Assembly: GCF_014400405.1 (NCBI RefSeq)
Contig: NZ_CP060496.1
Location: forward strand, 1,116,001-1,180,000
Length of the DNA stretch: 64,000 bases
DNA from: Brachybacterium sp. Z12
GTDB lineage: Bacteria > Actinomycetota > Actinomycetes > Actinomycetales > Dermabacteraceae
Direction: 5' to 3'
Under the pieces are notes generated by a model that saw only the letters and a list, made by a program, of their open reading frames with translations, searched no databases and was not told where the DNA came from. Below are positions 37,109 to 47,315 of the stretch, piece by piece (within the stretch, counting starts at the first letter, position 1; each line of letters begins with the position of its first letter). Made by a program: the position numbers and the translations under genes.

Positions 37109-38104
37109 GTGAGCACCCGGTCGAACCACCACGAGCACGATGACGACACCGTCATCGAGGACTTCGTCGCGCACCTCCGCCTCGAACGAGGCCGCTCGGA
37201 GCACACCGTGCGTGCCTATCGGCGGGAAGCGACCGGGCTGATCGCGCATCTGCGGGAGTCCGAGCGCATCGCCTGGGAGGAGCTCGACGTCGCCGCGCTG
37301 CGCTCGTGGCTGGCCGAACGCGCCGAATCCGGTGTCAGCGCGAGCACCCTGGCACGCTCCGCGGCCGCGGCGCGCACCTTCACCACTTGGCTCGCGGCCA
37401 CCGGACGCATCCCGCATGACGTCGGAGGCCGGCTGCGGGCACCGCGGCGAGGCCGTCACCTGCCCACCGTGCTCACCGGAGACCAGGCCGAGGCGCTGCT
37501 CGACGGCATGGGCCCATCGGAGCATCCCCCGCACTGCGAGAGAGCGACGGGGGCCCGCCGACTCCTCGGACCCCGTGGACCGTGCAGTGCAGCTCCGGGA
37601 CGCCGCGGTGCTCGAACTGCTCTACTCCTCCGGACTTCGGGTCTCCGAGCTGGTCGCCCTCGACCGCTCGGGGATCGACCATGGCCGGGGCACCGTCCGG
37701 GTCCGAGGCAAAGGCGACAAGGAGCGGATCGTCCCGGTCGGCATCCCCGCGCTCGAGGCCGTCCAGCGCTGGGAAAGAGACGGACGGCCGGTGCTGCTCG
37801 AGCGCGCGAGCTCGCAAGCAGGCGCCGGGGCCGCGCTGTTTCTGGGCGCTCGCGGGGGCGTCTCGGTGACCGGGCGGTGCGCACCCTGGTGGACCGACAT
37901 GCCGCCGATGCGGGCATCTCCCGCCATGTCTCCCCGCACACCCTTCGCCACAGCGCCGCCACTCACCTCGTGGAAGGCGGGGCGGATCTCCGCAGCGTGC
38001 AGGACTTCCTGGGCCACTCCTCCCTCGCGACCACCCAGATCTACACCCATGTCAGCGCGGACAGGCTGCGTCGGACGATCGACCAGGCACACCCCCGCGC
38101 CTGA
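37109..38104 (+). CDS. xerC: tyrosine recombinase XerC (three apparent frameshifts)
   Basis: Resolves chromosome dimers at dif. The GTG start is used because AGGAGA lies 8 nt upstream; an ATG at 37091 is in the same frame. Core-binding domain: [16 protein letters not shown]. Catalytic domain: Arg in SSGLRVSEL, His-x-x-Arg in [11 protein letters not shown], His in LGHSSL and the Tyr nucleophile in QIYTHVS. The frame breaks near 37521-37524, at the G run 37549-37553 and at 37854-37858; one base each gives about 332 residues. Confidence 0.92.
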   Translation: MSTRSNHHEHDDDTVIEDFVAHLRLERGRSEHTVRAYRREATGLIAHLRESERIAWEELDVAALRSWLAERAESGVSASTLARSAAAARTFTTWLAATGRIPHDVGGRLRAPRRGRHLPTVLTGDQAEALLDGMGPSEHPPHCERATGARRLLGPRGPCSAAPGRRGARTALLLRTSGLRAGRPRPLGDRPWPGHRPGPRQRRQGADRPGRHPRARGRPALGKRRTAGAARARELASRRRGRAVSGRSRGRLGDRAVRTLVDRHAADAGISRHVSPHTLRHSAATHLVEGGADLRSVQDFLGHSSLATTQIYTHVSADRLRRTIDQAHPRA

Positions 38105-38182
38105 GCCCCCGCCTCTCCCCGGGCCCGTGAACGGGCCCGACGGACACCGCACGCGGCCGCTAGCGAGGGCCGGGCCGAGAGC

Positions 38183-38953
38183 TCAGTCCACTGTGGCGCG
38201 GCGCGCAGCGGCCGGGTGGAGGACTCTCGCCTGCGACCGCGGCGACCTCGCCTCAGCCTGGCCCGCCTCGCTGCTCGGGGCCTCGTGCGCTTCCTCGCGA
38301 TGATCCACGCCGGAGCGGCCCGCACCGGTGGACGCCGTGACCCCGTCACCGCCCATGGGACCCCCGGCCCAGGGCAGCAGCACGCTCGGGCGCCGAACGC
38401 CCAGCAGAAGCATCGGATCCAGGTAGTCCTCCCCACGCCTGGCACCCAGGTGCAGGCACGCCACCTCCGGGCAGTGAGAGAGCTCCGCCCCGTCCTCCAC
38501 CCTGCCGAGCACTGTGCCGGCCTCCACCGCAGCACCCCTCTCCAGACTGCCGTGCACCGGCTCGTAGGTGGAGATCAGCCCGTCCGCATGGGCCACCGAG
38601 ACCACCCCGCGACCCGCCACCATCCCGCTGAACCGCACGGTGCCGGCCTCGACCGCGCGCACCTCGACCTGCCCGGCGGGGACCCCGAGATCGACCCCGC
38701 GGTGCCCGGGGCCGTAGCGGTGGGCAGGTGCCTCGAACGGCGCGAGCACCTGATGGGGCGGAGCGAGCGGCCACTGCCACCGCGGAGCCTCGGCCCTCGC
38801 GGGGCCAGGGATCGAGGAGAGCATCAGCAGGCATATGAGGGCCAGGAGCAGCCAGGCCCTCCTGCGCGCAGCGGGCACCGTCGGCGGGGCGGACACCGCG
38901 CCAGGGGACGTCGTCGTGGATGTCGAGGTGGGGAACGGGCTCATGGGCGGCAT
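38183..38953 (-). CDS. M23 family metallopeptidase, exported
   Basis: A 256-residue protein with a signal/anchor (residues about 31-53, ending in PARAEA) and a LytM/M23 domain: zinc ligands in HRGVDLG (His, Asp) and CLHLG (His-x-His-like). M23 enzymes cut peptidoglycan cross-bridges or act as cofactors. After the domain, the C-terminal ~60 residues are charged and low in complexity. It is convergent with xerC and divergent from rpsB, the usual actinobacterial spot. Confidence 0.88.
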   Translation of the reverse strand: MPPMSPFPTSTSTTTSPGAVSAPPTVPAARRRAWLLLALICLLMLSSIPGPARAEAPRWQWPLAPPHQVLAPFEAPAHRYGPGHRGVDLGVPAGQVEVRAVEAGTVRFSGMVAGRGVVSVAHADGLISTYEPVHGSLERGAAVEAGTVLGRVEDGAELSHCPEVACLHLGARRGEDYLDPMLLLGVRRPSVLLPWAGGPMGGDGVTASTGAGRSGVDHREEAHEAPSSEAGQAEARSPRSQARVLHPAAARRATVD

Positions 38954-39354
38954 ACTGGCCGCTGCGAGGCAGCGCCGCCGGCGATGAGACCCGGCGGTGG
39001 ACGAGGAGCAGCTGTGGAGGAACGGTCGCCGCGCCGCGCCGCGCGCTCAGCGCCGACGTCCCCTCGAGGTGACGCACGACGCGCTCGGGCAGGTTGCGGC
39101 GTCGGATAGACTTTCTTCAGCATCCGGTCCGTCCGGATGACTTCGCGTGCCCACCAGGGCTCGCCGGCCAACGGTCCTCGGCGGTTCCCGCACCTCGTGC
39201 GAGGGACGCTCCGGGGCGGCCGGCACCCGGGCACCAGGCCCCACACCACCCGGTGGCGGGGGAACAACCGAGAAAGCAGGTCCTGCGCGATGACTGCGGA
39301 CGCCTACAGGCGAGCCGTGTGAGCCCAGGGCCGGAGAAACAAGAGGACACCATC
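38954..39354. other. 401-nt spacer with rpsB promoter and leader
   Basis: No gene is supported. TAGACT at 39107-39112 is a good -10 and would give a ~235-nt leader. The leader has inverted segments near 39150-39250 that could form a ribosomal-protein (S2) control structure, but I could not fold it reliably. Confidence 0.45.
39107..39112 (+). promoter_or_regulatory. -10 promoter element of rpsB (TAGACT)
   Basis: TAGACT fits TAnnnT, about 243 nt before the rpsB start. The -35 region has no clear match. Confidence 0.45.
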
Positions 39355-40299
39355 ATGGCAGTCGTCACCATGCGCCAGCTGCTGGACAGCGGCGTTCATT
39401 TCGGACACCAGACCCGTCGCTGGAACCCGAAGGTCCGTCGCTTCATCTTCACTGAGCGCAACGGCATCTACATCGTCGACCTGATGCAGACCCTGACGTA
39501 CATCGACAAGGCGTACGACTTCGTCAAGCAGACCGTCGCCCACGGCGGCACCATCCTGTTCGTCGGCACCAAGAAGCAGGCGCAGGAGTCCGTCCAGGAG
39601 CAGGCCACCCGCGTGGGCATGCCCTTCGTGAACCAGCGTTGGCTGGGCGGCATGCTCACCAACCTGCAGACGGTCTCCGCGCGCGTGAACCGCCTCAAGG
39701 AGCTCGAGCAGATCGACTTCGAGGATGTGGCCGGTTCCGGCCGCACCAAGAAGGAGCTGCTGATGATGCGCCGCGAGAAGGACAAGCTGGAGAAGACCCT
39801 CGGCGGCATCCGCGACATGGGCAAGGCGCCCTCGGCCCTGTGGGTCGTGGACACCAACAAGGAGCACCTGGCCGTCAATGAGGCGCAGAAGCTCAACATC
39901 CCCGTCGTCGCGATCCTGGACACCAACTGCGATCCCGATGAGATCACCTACCCGATCCCGGGCAACGATGACGCGATCCGCTCTGTCACCCTGCTGACCC
40001 GTGTCATCGCGGATGCCGTCGCAGCCGGTCTGCAGGAGCGTCACGCGAAGTCCACCGGCGGCGAGAAGAACGTCTCCGCCGTCGAGCCGCTGGCCGAGTG
40101 GGAGCAGGAGCTGCTCAAGCAGTCCGAGGTCCAGCAGCAGGACGCCCCCGCTGAGGAGTCCGTCGCCGCCGCCGAGGAGACCCCGGCAGCGGAGGAGGCC
40201 CCGGCAGCCGAGGCCCCCGCTGAGGAGGCCCCGGCTGAGGAGACCCCCGCCGCAGAGGTCACCGAGGAGAAGTCCTCCGAGGCCCCCGCCGCCGAGTGA
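39355..40299 (+). CDS. rpsB: 30S ribosomal protein S2
   Basis: A 314-residue small-subunit protein. [20 protein letters not shown] and [13 protein letters not shown] are family signatures. The usual core ends near residue 255; a tail of about 60 residues rich in Ala, Pro and Glu follows, typical of high-GC actinobacteria. A strong hairpin separates it from tsf. Confidence 0.97.
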   Translation: MAVVTMRQLLDSGVHFGHQTRRWNPKVRRFIFTERNGIYIVDLMQTLTYIDKAYDFVKQTVAHGGTILFVGTKKQAQESVQEQATRVGMPFVNQRWLGGMLTNLQTVSARVNRLKELEQIDFEDVAGSGRTKKELLMMRREKDKLEKTLGGIRDMGKAPSALWVVDTNKEHLAVNEAQKLNIPVVAILDTNCDPDEITYPIPGNDDAIRSVTLLTRVIADAVAAGLQERHAKSTGGEKNVSAVEPLAEWEQELLKQSEVQQQDAPAEESVAAAEETPAAEEAPAAEAPAEEAPAEETPAAEVTEEKSSEAPAAE

Positions 40300-40305
40300 C
40301 CCACG

Positions 40306-40336
40306 GGCCCGGGAACGACAGCGTCGTTCCCGGGCC
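40306..40336 (+). terminator. 14-bp hairpin between rpsB and tsf
   Basis: GGCCCGGGAACGAC (40306-40319), loop AGC, GTCGTTCCCGGGCC (40323-40336), a perfect stem followed by TCTC. It probably lets rpsB be made in excess of tsf by partial termination. Confidence 0.75.
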
Positions 40337-40400
40337 TCTCCACGGGAGGCGCACACCGCCTCCCGCCCCTCCCGTAGCAGCTCCCACAAGGAAGAGGAAC

Positions 40401-41225
40401 ATGGCCAACTACACGGCAGCAGACATCAAGGAGATCCGCGAGTCGACCGGCGCGGGCATGCTCGACGTCAAGAAGGCGCTCGACGAGGCGAACGGTGACA
40501 AGGCCAAGGCCGTGGAGCTGATCCGCGTCAAGGGCCTCAAGGGCATCGCCAAGCGCGAGGGCCGCACCGCCTCCGAGGGCCTCATCGCCGTCGACATCCG
40601 CGACAGCGAGGGCGGCCAGACCGGCACCCTGGTCGAGCTCAACTCCGAGACCGACTTCGTGGCCAAGAACGACAAGTTCGTCGCCCTGGGCGACGAGGCC
40701 GTGGCCGCAGCCGTCGAGTCCGGCGCGAGCGAGCCCGAAGAGCTCGCCGCGACCCCGTTCGGCGAGGCGCTCACCGACGCCGGCGCCACCATGGGTGAGA
40801 AGATCCTGGTGCGTCGCATCGGCCGCGTCTCCGGCGAGGCCGTCACCGAGTACCTCCACCGCACCAACAAGGACCTGCCCCCGCAGGTCGGCGTGCTGGT
40901 GGCCACCGACAAGGCTGGCGCCGAGGTCGCACGCGACATCGCGATGCACATCGCCGCGTTCACCCCCGCCTACCTGTCGCGTGATGAGGTGCCCGCGGAT
41001 CAGGTCGCCGACGAGCGTCGCATCGCCGAGGAGACCGCGAAGAACGAGGGCAAGCCCGAGCAGGCGATCTCCAAGATCGTCGAGGGCCGCCTCAACGGCT
41101 TCTTCAAGGAGAACTGCCTCCTGGACCAGGCCTTCGCCAAGGACCCGAAGAAGTCCGTCGGCAAGGTCGTGGAGGAGGTCGGCGGCACCGTCACCGGCTT
41201 CGTCCGCTTCCGCGTCGGCAACTGA
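40401..41225 (+). CDS. tsf: elongation factor Ts
   Basis: Nucleotide exchange factor for EF-Tu. A 274-residue protein: N-terminal UBA domain [20 protein letters not shown] and the core ETDFVAKND, the TDFV motif that disrupts the EF-Tu nucleotide site. GGAAGAGGAAC precedes the ATG. Followed by a terminator. Confidence 0.97.
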   Translation: MANYTAADIKEIRESTGAGMLDVKKALDEANGDKAKAVELIRVKGLKGIAKREGRTASEGLIAVDIRDSEGGQTGTLVELNSETDFVAKNDKFVALGDEAVAAAVESGASEPEELAATPFGEALTDAGATMGEKILVRRIGRVSGEAVTEYLHRTNKDLPPQVGVLVATDKAGAEVARDIAMHIAAFTPAYLSRDEVPADQVADERRIAEETAKNEGKPEQAISKIVEGRLNGFFKENCLLDQAFAKDPKKSVGKVVEEVGGTVTGFVRFRVGN

Positions 41226-41232
41226 CGCCTCC

Positions 41233-41261
41233 GGGAGCCGGCCCTCACGGGCACGGCTCCC
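41233..41261 (+). terminator. hairpin terminator after tsf
   Basis: GGGAGCCGGCCC-tcac-GGGC-a-CGGCTCCC: an outer 8-bp and inner 4-bp stem, 7 nt after the stop. Confidence 0.7.
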
Positions 41262-41361
41262 GCCGGCCGCGCGTGAGCGTGGCCACCGCCCCGCGGCCTC
41301 GCACCATCGGTGCGGGGCCGCGCCGGTATCATCACCGAGGACCCAGCGCGGAAGGACCGAC

Positions 41362-42114
41362 ATGACCCAGACGTTCACGTCACCGATACCCGTTCTCCCC
41401 CAGAGAGAGGACGGACGTCGAGTCCTCCTGAAGCTCTCGGGCGAGGCCTTCGGAGGAGGCGCCGTCGGCGTCGACCCCGATGTCGTCTCCCGGATCGCCG
41501 GCGAGATCGCAGAGGGGGTCGCACAGGGCGTCGAGTGCGCCATCGTCGTGGGCGGAGGCAACTTCTTCCGGGGAGCGGAGCTCTCCCAGCGCGGCATGGA
41601 TCGTCGTCGCGCCGATTACATGGGCATGCTCGGCACGGTCATGAACTGCCTCGCCCTGCAGGACTTCCTCGAGCAGCGCGGGGTCTCCACCCGCGTGCAG
41701 ACCGCCATCGAGATGGGTCAGGTCGCCGAGCCGTACATCCCCCTGCGCGCCGTGCGCCACCTCCAGAAGGGGCGCGTGGTCATCTTCGGTGCGGGCGCCG
41801 GGATGCCGTACTTCTCCACCGACACCGTCGCCGTCCAGCGCGCGCTGGAGATCGGCTGCGAAGAGGTGCTGATGGCGAAGAACGGGGTCGACGGGGTCTA
41901 CGATTCCGATCCCCGCACGAACCCTGACGCGCAGAAGCTCGCCCACGTCACCTACAACGACGCCCTGCAGCGCGGACTGAAGGTCGTGGACTCCACCGCA
42001 TTCAGCCTCTGCATGGACAACGCCCAGCAGATGATGGTCTTCGGCCTCGATGCCCCCGGCAACATCACGCGCGCCATGCGCGGCGAACGGATCGGCACCG
42101 TCGTCACCGAGTGA
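41362..42114 (+). CDS. pyrH: UMP kinase
   Basis: Makes UDP from UMP; hexameric, amino-acid-kinase fold. A 250-residue protein with [36 protein letters not shown], and [27 protein letters not shown] precedes the ATG. Family members are controlled by GTP and UTP. Confidence 0.97.
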   Translation: MTQTFTSPIPVLPQREDGRRVLLKLSGEAFGGGAVGVDPDVVSRIAGEIAEGVAQGVECAIVVGGGNFFRGAELSQRGMDRRRADYMGMLGTVMNCLALQDFLEQRGVSTRVQTAIEMGQVAEPYIPLRAVRHLQKGRVVIFGAGAGMPYFSTDTVAVQRALEIGCEEVLMAKNGVDGVYDSDPRTNPDAQKLAHVTYNDALQRGLKVVDSTAFSLCMDNAQQMMVFGLDAPGNITRAMRGERIGTVVTE

Positions 42115-42124
42115 TGCCGCGTCG

Positions 42125-42157
42125 GTCGGCGCACCTGCGGCGCCGCCGTCCGCCGAC
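42125..42157 (+). terminator. possible hairpin after pyrH
   Basis: GTCGGCG (42125-42131) pairs with CGCCGAC (42151-42157), with a smaller GGCGCC inside. Confidence 0.4.
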
Positions 42158-42249
42158 ACGCCAGGAGCCCGTACCCCGCCCTCCTGCTCGCGCTTGACGG
42201 TGCGAGACAATGGACCACGAACACCCACCGAGTAACGAGGAGCACCCCC

Positions 42250-42816
42250 GTGAGCGACGACACTCCGAGCATCCTGAAGGACGCCGAGGCCAAGATGAAG
42301 AAGTCCGTGGAGGTCACCAAGGACGAGTTCACCTCGATCCGCACCGGCCGCGCGAACGCCGCGATGTTCCAGGGCATCACCGTCGAGTACTACGGCGCGC
42401 CGACCCCGCTGAACCAGCTGGCCTCGCTCCAGTTCCCGGAGGCCCGCACCGTCGTCGTCACCCCGTATGACAAGTCCGCCATGAGCGGTGTCGAGAGCGC
42501 CCTGCGCGACTCGGACCTCGGCGTGAACCCCACCAACAACGGTGACAACCTGCGCGTGGTGCTTCCGGCCCTCACCGAGGAGCGGCGCAAGGAGTACGTC
42601 AAGCTCGCTCGCAACAAGGCGGAGGACGGCAAGGTGGCCGTGCGCGGCTCCCGCGGCAACGCCAAGAAGGCCATCGAGAAGCTGGTCAAGGACAAGGAGA
42701 TCGGCGAGGACGAGGGCAACCGCGCTGAGAAGGAGCTCGAGTCCGTCACCAAGAAGTACATCGAGCAGATCGATGAGGCACTCGGCCTCAAGGAGACCGA
42801 GCTCGAGACCGTCTGA
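42250..42816 (+). CDS. frr: ribosome recycling factor
   Basis: Splits ribosomes with EF-G after termination. A 188-residue protein with the tRNA-like L shape of the family: FTSIRTGRANAAMFQGI, VVTPYDKSAM and ALTEERRKEYVKLARNKAEDG. GTG start with GAGGAG about 10 nt upstream. cdsA follows. Confidence 0.96.
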   Translation: MSDDTPSILKDAEAKMKKSVEVTKDEFTSIRTGRANAAMFQGITVEYYGAPTPLNQLASLQFPEARTVVVTPYDKSAMSGVESALRDSDLGVNPTNNGDNLRVVLPALTEERRKEYVKLARNKAEDGKVAVRGSRGNAKKAIEKLVKDKEIGEDEGNRAEKELESVTKKYIEQIDEALGLKETELETV

Positions 42817-42855
42817 GCCGAGGACCTCGACCACAGGACCGGTGGACGGACCCCA

Positions 42856-43753
42856 TTGAGCACTGACCCGGCGGCACTGACCGCGACGACCGCCTCGCCC
42901 TCGGACGAGGCGGTCGTCGACGCGCCCGTGCAGGAGCGTGCGAAACGACGCGGTCCAGGACGTAACCTGCCCGCAGCGATCGGGGTCGGGGTCGGCCTCG
43001 GAGCCGTGCTGATCATCGCCGTGTTCGTGGTGCCGCAGGCTTTCCCCGTGGTGGCCGCCATCGCCATGGTCCTCGCCGTCCTCGAGCTGACCCGCGCCCT
43101 CGCACAGGGCGGGCTGCGGCTGCCGGCGGTCCCGCTGCTGGTGGGCGTGATCGGGATGGTGGTCTCCACCGTCGTGTTCGGCACCGAGGGCCTGCTGGTC
43201 GCGACCGCGGCCGCCGTGTGCGTGCTGATCCTGTGGCGAGTCAGCGAATCCATGGGCCTGAGTGCGCTGCGCGATGTCGCCGGGGAGTGTTCGCCCTGGC
43301 CTGGGTGCCTTTCCTGGGCTGCTTCCTGCTGCTGCTGTTCGCCCGCGAGCAGGGCGAGATGCTGGTGCTGCTGGCCATCCTGGGGCCCGTCGGAAACGAC
43401 ATCGGCGGGTATATCGCCGGGGTGCTGTTCGGCAAGCACCCCATGGCGCCGAGGATCAGCCCGAAGAAGAGCTGGGAAGGGTTCATCGGTTCCCTGCTGC
43501 TGGGCACCGCCGCGGTCACCGCCGTGGGAACCCTCGCCCTGGATCTGCCGGTATGGACCGGACTCATCATCGGTGCCGTGCTGGTGGTGGTCTCCACCTG
43601 CGGAGACCTCGCCCAGTCCCTGCTGAAGCGGGATCTCGGCATCAAGGACATGGGGCACCTGCTGCCCGGCCACGGGGAGTGCTGGACAGGGTCGACTCGA
43701 TCCTTCTCGCCGCCCCCACCACCTACGTCATGCTGGAGGTACTGCTGCCATGA
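42856..43753 (+). CDS. cdsA: phosphatidate cytidylyltransferase (two apparent frameshifts)
   Basis: Makes CDP-diacylglycerol for phospholipid synthesis in the membrane. A rare TTG start gives LSTDPAAL; a cytoplasmic N-terminal stretch of about 45 residues is followed by about seven membrane segments. The family signature near the end, KRDLGIKDMGHLLPGHGG then LDRVDS, is restored across the second break. The frame breaks at G runs 43282-43285 and 43674-43677 (both GGGGAG). The restored protein has 299 residues and its stop overlaps the rlmN ATG. Confidence 0.93.
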
Positions 43754-45041
43754 ACTGCCCTGAGAAGCCCACCGGATCCACGGGGGCCCCGCGCCCGTCG
43801 CCCTGTCCCGGAAACCCGACCTCTCCCGTGAGGCGGTCCCCGGCCAGAAGGTGGCTCTGGCCCCGGGCCAGCTCCAGCTGCGCCCCACGCGTCGCGGCAA
43901 GCCGCCCGCGCACCTGGCCGATCTCACGCTCGCGGAGCGGATCGCGGCCGTCGAGGAGATGGGCCTGCCCGGCTTCCGAGCCAAGCAGCTGTCCGTGCAC
44001 TACTTCGAGCACTTCACCACTGATCCCGATGACCTCACGGACCTGCCCAAGGACCGTCGCCAGGAACTCGTGGACCACTTCTTCCCACCGCTGCTGACCC
44101 AGGTCTCGCGGCAGTCCGCGGATAACGGCGCGACCCAGAAGTTCCTGTGGCAGCTGTTCGACGGGCCGATGGTCGAGTCGGTGCTGATGCGCTACAGCGA
44201 CCGCAACACGCTGTGCATCTCCTCCGAGGCCGGCTGCGGCATGAACTGCCCCTTCTGCGCCACCGGCCAGATGGGCCTGACCCGCAACCTCTCGGCTGCG
44301 GAGATCCTCGAGCAGGTGCGCATCGCCAACCGGATGCTGGCCCGTGGCGAGCTGCCGGGCGGGACCGGGCGCGTCAACAACATCGTGTTCATGGGGATGG
44401 GCGAGCCACTGGCGAACTACCGCCCGGTGGCGACGGTCTGCCGGCGGCTGAACTCTCCCGCTCCCGAAGGCTTCGGGATGGGTGCCCGTCACATCACGGT
44501 CTCCACCGTCGGCCTGGCCCCGGCGGTGCGCAAGCTGACCGCCGAGAAGATCCCCGTCACCCTCGCCGTCTCCCTGCACGCACCGGATGACGAGCTGCGC
44601 AACGAGTTGGTGCCGATCAACACCCGCTTCGACGTGGCCGACATCCTCGACGCCGCATGGGAGTACTTCAAGACCACCGGCCGCAGAGTCAGCATCGAGT
44701 ACGCGCTGATCCGTGACATCAACGACCAGGCCCACCGCGCCCAGCTGCTCGCCGATCGCCTGATCGCCAAGGGCGGCGCCCACTGGGTGCACGTCAACCC
44801 GATCCCCCTGAACCCGGTCAAGGGCTCGAAGTGGACCGCCTCCGACCCGATGGTCGAAAAGCGCTTCGTGGAGATCCTGCGGGACAACGGGATCTCCGCG
44901 ACCATCCGCGACACCCGCGGCTCGGACATCGACGGCGCCTGCGGGCAGCTCGCGGCGGAGGTCATCGAATCCGACGACCACCGCGCGGATCGCGAGGCGC
45001 GCGTGGCGCGCGTCGAGGCCATCGCAGCGGCCACCGACTGA
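43750..45041 (+). CDS. rlmN: 23S rRNA (adenine-2503-C2)-methyltransferase RlmN (one apparent frameshift)
   Basis: Radical-SAM enzyme that methylates A2503 of 23S rRNA and A37 of some tRNAs. The Fe-S cluster motif GCGMNCPFCATGQMG (Cys-x3-Cys-x2-Cys) and the catalytic Cys near the end (GSDIDGACGQL) are present, as is VFMGMGEPLANY. The ATG at 43750 overlaps the cdsA stop; the frame breaks at the C run 43787-43790 and one base restores 430 residues. Confidence 0.94.
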
Positions 45042-45050
45042 GGACTCCCC

Positions 45051-45470
45051 GTGCAGATCAGATTCATGCCCGTCCGCTTCGGCGAGGGCTACGACATGCA
45101 GGAGGTCGATGACTTCATCGACCGCTGCGAACGTGCCCTGCTCTCGGGCGACGGCTCGGCCACGGCCGAGACCGTGCAGCAGCACCGTTTCAGCCCCACC
45201 AGGTTCCGCGAGGGGTACGACATGGAAGACGTCGACCGCTTCCTCGACGCAGTGCTGCTCCCGCTGTTCACTTCGCCCGAGACGTTCCCGTACGACCCTG
45301 AGCGGGACTACACCGGCGCCGACCTCTCCAAGGAGGCACGTGTGCTGGCGAAGCAGCAGCGGGCCGCGGAACGCCGCGCGGCGAAGGGCGAGAGAGCGTC
45401 CGCATCTGCGGTCCATGCTGCGGAGCGGCGGCCAGGCCTCCTGGGCCGGCTGTTCGGCGCCGGCCGCTGA
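45051..45470 (+). CDS. short DivIVA-domain repeat protein
   Basis: A 139-residue protein with two copies of the DivIVA N-terminal motif: RFGEGYDMQEVDDFID (residues 8-23) and RFREGYDMEDVDRFLD (about 51-66). Unlike true DivIVA/Wag31 it has no long coiled coil; a basic Ala/Arg-rich C-terminus ends GLLGRLFGAG. The DivIVA motif binds curved membrane in the cell-pole protein, so this may be a membrane or divisome adaptor. A similar gene follows 97 nt later, before dxr. Confidence 0.8.
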   Translation: MQIRFMPVRFGEGYDMQEVDDFIDRCERALLSGDGSATAETVQQHRFSPTRFREGYDMEDVDRFLDAVLLPLFTSPETFPYDPERDYTGADLSKEARVLAKQQRAAERRAAKGERASASAVHAAERRPGLLGRLFGAGR

Positions 45471-45567
45471 GCCCGACGCGCGGGATCGACGCCCCGCACG
45501 CCTCCCCGTCCCACCCTTCCCACGCCGCTACAGTGGGACCCCGACAGCACCGAGGAAGGACCTACTG

Positions 45568-46114
45568 GTGAGCACATCGTTCGAGCGTGTCTCTCGCTTC
45601 AGCGTCGGATACGACATGCGCGAGGTCGACGAGTTCCTCTCCCGCGCCCGCTCCGCCTACGAGGGGCGGGATCCCGCCTTCAGCGGCGCCGACATCACGG
45701 CGGCCAGCTTCGCCACCGAGCGCGGCGGATACGACATGCGTGTCGTCGACGAGGCCCTCGACCGGCTCTCGGACGCCTTCGCCCTGCAGGCGCGGGATGA
45801 TGCGATCGCCCAACACGGCGAGGACACCTGGATCGGGCAGCTCACCGAGCGCGCCGAGGTGCTCAAGGAGCGTCTCGAGCGCCCCGCAGGGGATCGCTTC
45901 GCCCCGGCCGCGCAGGGGAGCCCGCCTATGACAAGGCGGATGTCGATGCCCTGTGCGACCAGCTCGTCGCCTACTTCACCGATGGCCACCCGATGAGCGT
46001 CGATGACGTGCGACGGGCCGCCTTCGGCGCCGCCGCGGCTCCGAGGGATACCGCGAGGCCGTCGTCGACGTCTACCTCGACCATGTCGCGGACGTGATGG
46101 CCTCCGTGCCGTGA
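45568..46114 (+). CDS. DivIVA-domain repeat protein (two apparent frameshifts)
   Basis: About 182 residues after repair. Motif copies: [16 protein letters not shown] (near residue 10) and [15 protein letters not shown] (near 50), plus a weaker [12 protein letters not shown] (near 121). The GTG start has GAGGAAGGA about 9 nt upstream and a separate TACAGT -10 lies at 45530-45535. The frame breaks at the G run 45915-45918 and at GG 46037-46038. The stop overlaps the dxr GTG by 4 nt, so it is co-translated with the isoprenoid gene; it is a paralogue of the preceding gene. Confidence 0.78.
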
Positions 46115-47313
46115 CCGGCACCCCCACCCGCAGGCTGATCCTGTTGGGCTCCACCGGATCGATCGGCACCCAGGCGCTCGACGTCCTCACCCGGTATCCG
46201 CACATCGCCCGGGTCCACGGCCTCGCCGTCGGTGGTACGCGGCCCGAGCTCGTGGCCGAGCAGGTCCTCGCCCACCGGCCGGCGCAGCTGGTGATCTCCG
46301 ACGCCTCCCGTGCCGAGACCGTCATGGACGCGGTGCAGCAGGCCTGTGCCGAGGCCGGGATCCCCGCCCCGCAGATCGGGGCCGGCGCCGACGCGGTCGT
46401 CGAGCTCGCAGGATCCCTCGGTCCGGGGACGTGGTGCTCAACGCCATCACCGGCTCCGTCGGCCTGCTGCCCACCCTCGCCGTCCTCGACTCCGGGGCAC
46501 GGCTCGCCCTGGCGAACAAGGAATCACTGGTCGTCGGCGGCCACCTGGTCACCGAAGCGGCAGCTCCCGGGCAGATCCTGCCTGTGGACTCCGAGCACAC
46601 CGCGATCGCGCAGGCGCTGGCAGGGGGAGCACGAGCAGATCGACCACCTGGTGGTCACCGCCTCCGGCGGCCCCTTCCGTGGTCGCAGCCGTGAGGAGCT
46701 TTCGCAGGTCACCCCCGAGCAGGCGCTCGCCCATCCCACGTGGTCGATGGGCCGGGTGATCACCACCAACTCGGCGACCCTCGTCAACAAGGCCCTCGAG
46801 GTCATCGAGGCCTGCTTCCAGTTCGACCTGCCCGAGGATCGGGTCCAGGTGGTCGTCCATCCGCAGTCGATCGTGCATTCGATGGTCACCCTGGTGGACG
46901 GCTCCACGATCGCCCAGGCGAGCCCGCCGGACATGCGCCACGCCATCGGCTGGGCCCTCGCCCATCCTGAGAAGCTGCCCGGCCTCGCCGCGGCCCTGGA
47001 TTTCTCCACCGCGCAGTCCTGGACCTTCGAACCGGTCGACGAGGACACCTTCGACGCGATCACCCTTGCCCGCGCCGCGCACCGGGAAGGCGGCGGCGCG
47101 ATGGCCGTCTACAACGCCGTCAACGAGGAGGCCGTCGAGGCGTTCTTCACCGGCTCCCTGAGCTTCCTCGGCATCACCGCTCTGATCCGGGAGGTGCTCG
47201 AGGATCCGCGCAGACCCCGCGCGCAGCGGGTCGACGGGGTCGAGGGCCTGCTGGCGGTGGAGGACTGGGCGCGCGTGACCGCCCGCGCGCTGATCACCGG
47301 CCGGGCTCGCTGA
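46111..47313 (+). CDS. dxr: 1-deoxy-D-xylulose-5-phosphate reductoisomerase (two apparent frameshifts)
   Basis: Second step of the MEP pathway to isoprenoids; uses NADPH and a divalent metal. NADPH loop [13 protein letters not shown]; metal and substrate residues in [18 protein letters not shown] and [10 protein letters not shown]; later [10 protein letters not shown] and [10 protein letters not shown]. The frame breaks at the G run 46425-46428 (one base) and 46623-46627 (two short or one extra), giving 401 residues. Start GTG overlaps the previous stop; rseP follows after 2 nt, and ispG of the same pathway comes next. Confidence 0.93.
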   Translation: MTGTPTRRLILLGSTGSIGTQALDVLTRYPHIARVHGLAVGGTRPELVAEQVLAHRPAQLVISDASRAETVMDAVQQACAEAGIPAPQIGAGADAVVELAGSLGPGTWCSTPSPAPSACCPPSPSSTPGHGSPWRTRNHWSSAATWSPKRQLPGRSCLWTPSTPRSRRRWQGEHEQIDHLVVTASGGPFRGRSREELSQVTPEQALAHPTWSMGRVITTNSATLVNKALEVIEACFQFDLPEDRVQVVVHPQSIVHSMVTLVDGSTIAQASPPDMRHAIGWALAHPEKLPGLAAALDFSTAQSWTFEPVDEDTFDAITLARAAHREGGGAMAVYNAVNEEAVEAFFTGSLSFLGITALIREVLEDPRRPRAQRVDGVEGLLAVEDWARVTARALITGRAR

Positions 47314-47315
47314 CC

